The notes below the pieces were generated by a model. It ran no database searches, was not told the DNA's origin, and was given only the letters and a program-made list of their open reading frames with translations. Both the position numbers and the translations under genes were made by a program. 64,000 nucleotides of DNA from positions 2,232,001 through 2,296,000 of the forward strand of contig NZ_CP117781.1 in assembly GCF_028657905.1 (NCBI RefSeq). The letters run 5' to 3'. Origin of the DNA: Burkholderia sp. FERM BP-3421. GTDB lineage: Bacteria > Pseudomonadota > Gammaproteobacteria > Burkholderiales > Burkholderiaceae. Positions within the stretch are counted from its first letter, which is position 1. Each line of letters begins with the position of its first letter. Shown piece after piece: positions 60,529 to 64,000 of this stretch.

Positions 60529-62124
60529 ATGGTTCGCCTGATTTCGCGCCTGTTTCAGTCCACCACGCCGTCCGCCGCCGGACACGAGCACGACGCCGCG
60601 CCGCCGCGCAACCGGGCGCGCGGGACAGCCGGGCCGCGCGGAGGCGGCCCCCTGCGTGACGCGCCGCCCGCGCGCCAGGCAGGCGCGCCGCCGCGCCTGC
60701 CGACGCCGCCCGCGCCTGCGCGCGCCGACCGCTGGTTCGAGGGCATTCCGCACGTCGAGGCGAACGCGGTCGCGCCGCCGCCGCCCCCGCAGCCGGTCGC
60801 GTTCCAGGTGCCGGCCGCGCCGCGTCAGCCCGGGCAGGCGTTCGAACGCGGCGAACCGGGATTCACGCCGCTGGAACTGAACGGCATCCGTCCCGAGGGC
60901 CCGCTGTTGAACGCCGTCGCCACGGCGCAACACGGCGCAATGGCCACCCACCTCGGCATCGGCACGCTCGCGGCGGGGCTCGCGCACGAAGGCGCGGGCG
61001 CGAGCCTGAACAGCCATGCGCTGTTCGCCTCCTGGCGCAAGCACAAGCGCTATGACAAGCAGTTGAACGCGATGCTCGACGCCGACGTCCGCGCCTTCCG
61101 GGCGGCCGCGCGAGGCCCTGGGCCCGGGCCGCGCCTCGACACGCTGATCCTGACCCGCGACGGCGACGGCGCGTTCCGCTACGACCCGGACAAGCTCGCG
61201 AAACTCGCGGCCGGCGCCGATCCGGAGCGGGCCGCCGAGCGCGCGCATGCGAAAGACGTGCTGCTGACGCTCTACATCCGCGATGAAGTCGCCGGCAAGC
61301 GGATGAGCCGCGCCGGCTACGAACTCAGCCGCAACGTGATCGGGATCGCCTCGGGCGCGGCGCTGATCGCCGGCACGCACGGGCTCGCCGCCGCGCCGGC
61401 CGGGGCCGCGGCGCTCGGCGCGAAGCAGGCGGGCTTCGCGCTCGGGCTCGTGAACGCGCTCGATGTCGGCAAGGGCATGCGCGGCGTGAAGCAGCAATGG
61501 CGCAACGACAAGGCGCGCGAGATCGAGCGCGGCGCGCTGTCGCGACGCCTCGCGCTCGATCCGGCGACGGTGCCCGTCGACACGCCGGCCGCCGCGCGCG
61601 ACGCGATGCACGCGATGTTCAAGGAGCACAGCCGGCCCGATGCGGATCGCCAGTTGTTCGGACGGATTTTCCCGGGGCGGCTGATCGACGAGCGCAAGGC
61701 GACGGCGCGCAAGGAAGAACGCGCGGACCTCGTGGCCGCGCATGCGCTCACGCTGATCGATCGCGACCTCGACCGTTATGCGGGAGACGGCGCGGCGACG
61801 CTGCATGCGTTTCATCGCGCGGTGCATGCGCCGGGACAGTCCATCACGCAGCAGCGGCGCGTGCTGTGCGAGCGGATCGAACAGGACCCGCATCTCGGCA
61901 ATGCGTACCGGCTGATGCGCGATCTCGGCATGCGCGGGCGCGAGGCGCGCTATGCGATCGAAAGCCTGATCGTGCGGCGCATCGAGATCGGGCTTGCGAA
62001 CGATCCGGCGAGCGCGCACGCGCGCGCGACCGAAGCGGGCCGCGCGCAGGCCGAACGCGCGGCGAACGGCGAACGCACGGAAGGCGAGATCGTGGCGATG
62101 CGGGACGTATTGCGGCGACGGTGA
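60529..62124 (+). CDS. Candidate T3SS effector or translocator, 531 aa
   Basis: I recognise no characterised family. The first about 110 residues are Pro/Ala/Arg-rich and disordered, like a secretion leader. The middle has helical regions (SHALFASWRKHKRYDKQLNA) and a hydrophobic Gly/Ala stretch (NVIGIASGAALIAGTHGLAA plus AGFALGLVNAL, about residues 265-310) that could insert in membranes. The C-terminal third is a charged helical domain. AGGAGGG lies 6-12 nt before the ATG. Position directly after the T3SS operon supports a secreted substrate; expression is probably by read-through of the sctT terminator. Confidence 0.6.
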   Translation: MVRLISRLFQSTTPSAAGHEHDAAPPRNRARGTAGPRGGGPLRDAPPARQAGAPPRLPTPPAPARADRWFEGIPHVEANAVAPPPPPQPVAFQVPAAPRQPGQAFERGEPGFTPLELNGIRPEGPLLNAVATAQHGAMATHLGIGTLAAGLAHEGAGASLNSHALFASWRKHKRYDKQLNAMLDADVRAFRAAARGPGPGPRLDTLILTRDGDGAFRYDPDKLAKLAAGADPERAAERAHAKDVLLTLYIRDEVAGKRMSRAGYELSRNVIGIASGAALIAGTHGLAAAPAGAAALGAKQAGFALGLVNALDVGKGMRGVKQQWRNDKAREIERGALSRRLALDPATVPVDTPAAARDAMHAMFKEHSRPDADRQLFGRIFPGRLIDERKATARKEERADLVAAHALTLIDRDLDRYAGDGAATLHAFHRAVHAPGQSITQQRRVLCERIEQDPHLGNAYRLMRDLGMRGREARYAIESLIVRRIEIGLANDPASAHARATEAGRAQAERAANGERTEGEIVAMRDVLRRR

Positions 62125-62138
62125 ATCGTGTCGACCGT

Positions 62139-62169
62139 GCGGGGCCGGGCGACCCCGCGCCGGCCCCGC
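62139..62169. terminator. Hairpin between convergent effector candidates
   Basis: GCGGGGCCGG (62139-62148) pairs with CCGGCCCCGC (62160-62169), a perfect 10-bp stem with an 11-nt loop in the short gap between the two convergent genes. There is no T-run. Confidence 0.5.
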
Positions 62170-62175
62170 CCGGGC

Positions 62176-63285
62176 TTATCGTGCGAACCGCGTGCCCGGG
62201 TCCGCATCCCGTTTCGGCATCGTCGGCGCGACGCAGCCGCCGATCGCCTGCTGCAGCGACACGTGGCCGCGCAGTGCGCCGACCGTCTCCCGGAGCACCC
62301 CGGCCATGAGCGCATGCGCGCTCGCGTCGTCCACGCTCTGATTGTGCCCGGCTCGCGCCTCCCGGTGCGCCGCCATCGCATCGACGAGCGTCTTCTCGCC
62401 ACCGCCCTGCACGTAGGCCTGCAGCATGCCGCGCTTGACCCCCTCGCTTGCATCGGCCAGGCCCAGCAGCATCCCGGCCGCCGCGCGATACGCGTGGGGG
62501 TGGGCGTTCGGGACGTCCACGCCCCGCTCCCGCTCGATCAAACGCGTCACCGCTTCCGCCAGCGCTTCATCGAGGTCCGCGTCGTTGTTTTCCCTCTCGA
62601 TCTCCGTCCGCCCCTCGTGCGCCGACAGCAGGCGCAGCACCTCGCGACGCGCGAAGTGGCTGCCGTCGGCTCCGGCCAGCACGTGGATCGGCGCGCCGTC
62701 CAGATGCCGCGCGGCGAATCCCGACGCGAGGCTCGTGTCGATGTATGCGCGCGCAGCGGCCAGACCTTGACCGTGCGCCGCCGCCTGATCGCCTGCCTCC
62801 ATGTCCCGCGCGACGTGTTCGATCAGTTCGTCACGACCGACGATCCGGAGCGTCCCTTGTTCATGCAGGAACGTCGTGCATGCCTCGACGAGGTTGCCAA
62901 GCTCGGCGATCCGCTGCTGCAACGGCGGCATCGAGAACGCGATGCCGCGGACCTGCGCGCGGAAGGCGTCGATAGGCGAAGGCGACGACGTGTGCGTGGT
63001 CGCCGCCTCCGGCTCGTTCCGCACCTCGGTTGTCGTGACCACGGCGGCGACCGTGACGGACGCGGCCGGCGTGGCATGCGCGACCGCGGCCTCGGTCTGG
63101 GTGCGCGTGCTCTGGTTCGCGGAAAACGATTGAAACCGGTTGAGCGGCCCGCCCGAACGGCTGCGCGGCGGCGCGGGCGGTCGCGGCGGCGCCGGGCTCG
63201 CGGAGGCATTGGTCGAGCCTGGCGCGGGCGTGACGTGCGGCTGGAGCGATGCGCGCCCGATGGCCGAAATCGACGAGGAACTCAT
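62176..63285 (-). CDS. Candidate HrpB-regulated T3SS effector, 369 aa
   Basis: The protein begins MSSSSISAIGRASLQPHVTP and has about 120 Ser/Thr/Pro-rich residues, the usual character of a T3SS secretion signal. A helical domain follows (LQQRIAELGNLVEACTTFLH, RDMEAGDQAAAHGQGLAAAR, DVPNAHPHAYRAAAGMLLGL). I recognise no catalytic motif. A perfect hrpII box lies 134 bp upstream of the ATG at 63285, strong evidence for membership of the HrpB regulon. Confidence 0.7.
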   Translation of the reverse strand: MSSSSISAIGRASLQPHVTPAPGSTNASASPAPPRPPAPPRSRSGGPLNRFQSFSANQSTRTQTEAAVAHATPAASVTVAAVVTTTEVRNEPEAATTHTSSPSPIDAFRAQVRGIAFSMPPLQQRIAELGNLVEACTTFLHEQGTLRIVGRDELIEHVARDMEAGDQAAAHGQGLAAARAYIDTSLASGFAARHLDGAPIHVLAGADGSHFARREVLRLLSAHEGRTEIERENNDADLDEALAEAVTRLIERERGVDVPNAHPHAYRAAAGMLLGLADASEGVKRGMLQAYVQGGGEKTLVDAMAAHREARAGHNQSVDDASAHALMAGVLRETVGALRGHVSLQQAIGGCVAPTMPKRDADPGTRFAR

Positions 63286-63419
63286 GACAGTGGTCTTTCC
63301 GCTTGGATTCAAGGACGCGCCGTGCGCGCCTGAACGCACGGCGCGCACGACGGGGCATGCGCGTCGCGCACCTGCGGCAGAGATATAGCGCAATCGCGGG
63401 CGTCGAGCGGCGCGGCGGA

Positions 63420-63443
63420 CGAAGCGGCGTCGAAGCGGGCGAA
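63420..63443 (-). promoter_or_regulatory. hrpII/PIP box for the candidate effector
   Basis: This is an exact TTCG-N16-TTCG on the minus strand, with TATATC 32 nt downstream as a -10-like element. The 355-bp gap around it (63286-63642) holds nothing else recognisable apart from a short GACGCC repeat at 63454-63472. Confidence 0.75.
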
Positions 63444-63642
63444 GCGGCGAAGCCGACGCCGACGCCGACGCCGATGGATCAACCGGTTTCGAAGGCGCGC
63501 CTGCGCGCGGGCAAGCAGGTGCTTCGCCGCGCAGGCTCATCGACCGTCCGCGCCGCGTCGGCCGTCCCGCCGCCCCCGCCGGCCTTCCGCCGTCGCTGCG
63601 CCAGGTCTCCCCTCCCACCTCTCAACGATGAAGGCATGCAAC

Positions 63643-64000
63643 ATGAATCTCTATCAAGGCGTAGCACAATGGCCGTCGCACCGCGTGGGCGAGAGTCTCG
63701 TGATGATGTTTCCGGACGGGATCGAAGTCGGGAAACCTGTGATCACCCAATGGCACGGACACGCCGACAGCACCGAGCCCGCCTCCGCCCGGAAACTGGC
63801 CGGCAGGATCATCTCGACGGAAATCGCCGCGGCCGGCCCCTGGTTCCGTATCGAGCACGACGACAATTGCTCGTTCGACGTCGCCATCGGCGAACACGGC
63901 GCGCTGCTGAGCGTGGCGGTCAACGACCCTGAGCATCCGGCGACGCCCGCCTTCACGCTTCGCATCCACTATCCCGACCTGCCCGCCGCGAGGGGATTCA
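63643..64000 (+). CDS. Hypothetical protein, 3' end outside window
   Basis: About 119 residues are visible, starting MNLYQGVAQWPSHRVGESLV. There is no signal peptide or membrane segment; the sequence has a beta-rich look (RIISTEIAAAGPWFRIEHDD). No family is recognised. The ATG at 63643 is preferred over one at 63628 because AAGG lies at a good distance before it. Placement at the edge of the T3SS island is the only hint of a role; no exact hrp box precedes it. Confidence 0.5.
   Translation, partial: MNLYQGVAQWPSHRVGESLVMMFPDGIEVGKPVITQWHGHADSTEPASARKLAGRIISTEIAAAGPWFRIEHDDNCSFDVAIGEHGALLSVAVNDPEHPATPAFTLRIHYPDLPAARGF

Noticed and set aside
1..64000. tRNA or rRNA genes and plasmid or phage attachment sites
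   Set aside because: None recognised on either strand by eye; island borders with direct repeats at a tRNA gene were looked for and not seen within the window.

Overview
The window is very GC-rich, with codon use and gene content of a Burkholderia sensu stricto replicon. The evidence is a complete Hrp2-type type III secretion system (T3SS) with an HrpB/HrpX-family AraC regulator, an OAA-family lectin of the Burkholderia agglutinin type, a type IVb pilus operon and a large RTX protein. A plant-associated species (gladioli/glumae/plantarii group) fits best, but the species cannot be fixed from the sequence alone.

Layout. 1-9.2 kb is accessory or housekeeping: a MAPEG-like membrane protein (cut by the window edge), an M9 collagenase, a TSUP transporter, a PHP-domain lipoprotein, a GNAT enzyme, a divergent TetR/DinB pair and a PCC-domain protein. 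9.3-10.1 kb holds a small HisRS-like gene. It is preceded by a leader peptide with four consecutive His codons and by a terminator hairpin, so it looks like a histidine attenuator. 11.4-13.4 kb has a MerR regulator and then a decayed type VI locus: a vgrG fragment, a putative effector end, an intact GAD/Tdi1-type immunity gene and a truncated second immunity copy, flanked by pieces of IS5-family transposases. 13.4-24.4 kb has an alpha/beta hydrolase, an amino-acid binding protein, a 2297-residue RTX protein with ten 145-residue repeats plus its upstream lipoprotein, and the lectin.

24.6-63.4 kb is the secretion island. Leftmost is the T3SS secretin sctC, then a leftward type IVb pilus operon (tcpQ-pilN-O-P-Q-R-S-M-V) with a divergent pilT ATPase. 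Next comes a leftward run of a harpin-like gene, a soluble histidine kinase, an OmpR-type regulator and a second, degenerate SctC-like protein. Then come hrpB, the leftward block sctU-V-hpaP-sctQ-R-S-hpaA-sctD-hrpD6-hrpE-hpaB and the rightward block hrpB1-sctI-J-K-L-N-O-T. Two candidate T3SS substrates follow. Seven exact TTCG-N16-TTCG boxes (the hrpII/PIP element read by HrpB/HrpX) lie 74-134 bp upstream of sctC, the harpin-like gene, an HrpB1-family gene, sctD, sctU, hrpB1 and a candidate effector. Six are followed by a -10-like element 29-32 nt downstream. This ties the island into one HrpB regulon.

Quality note. Seven frameshifts break otherwise well-conserved genes (PHP protein, GNAT, HisRS-like, hydrolase, sctJ twice, sctK). 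At least five lie in C-runs or GC/TG repeats. They are probably base-calling errors, though real decay or slippage cannot be excluded.
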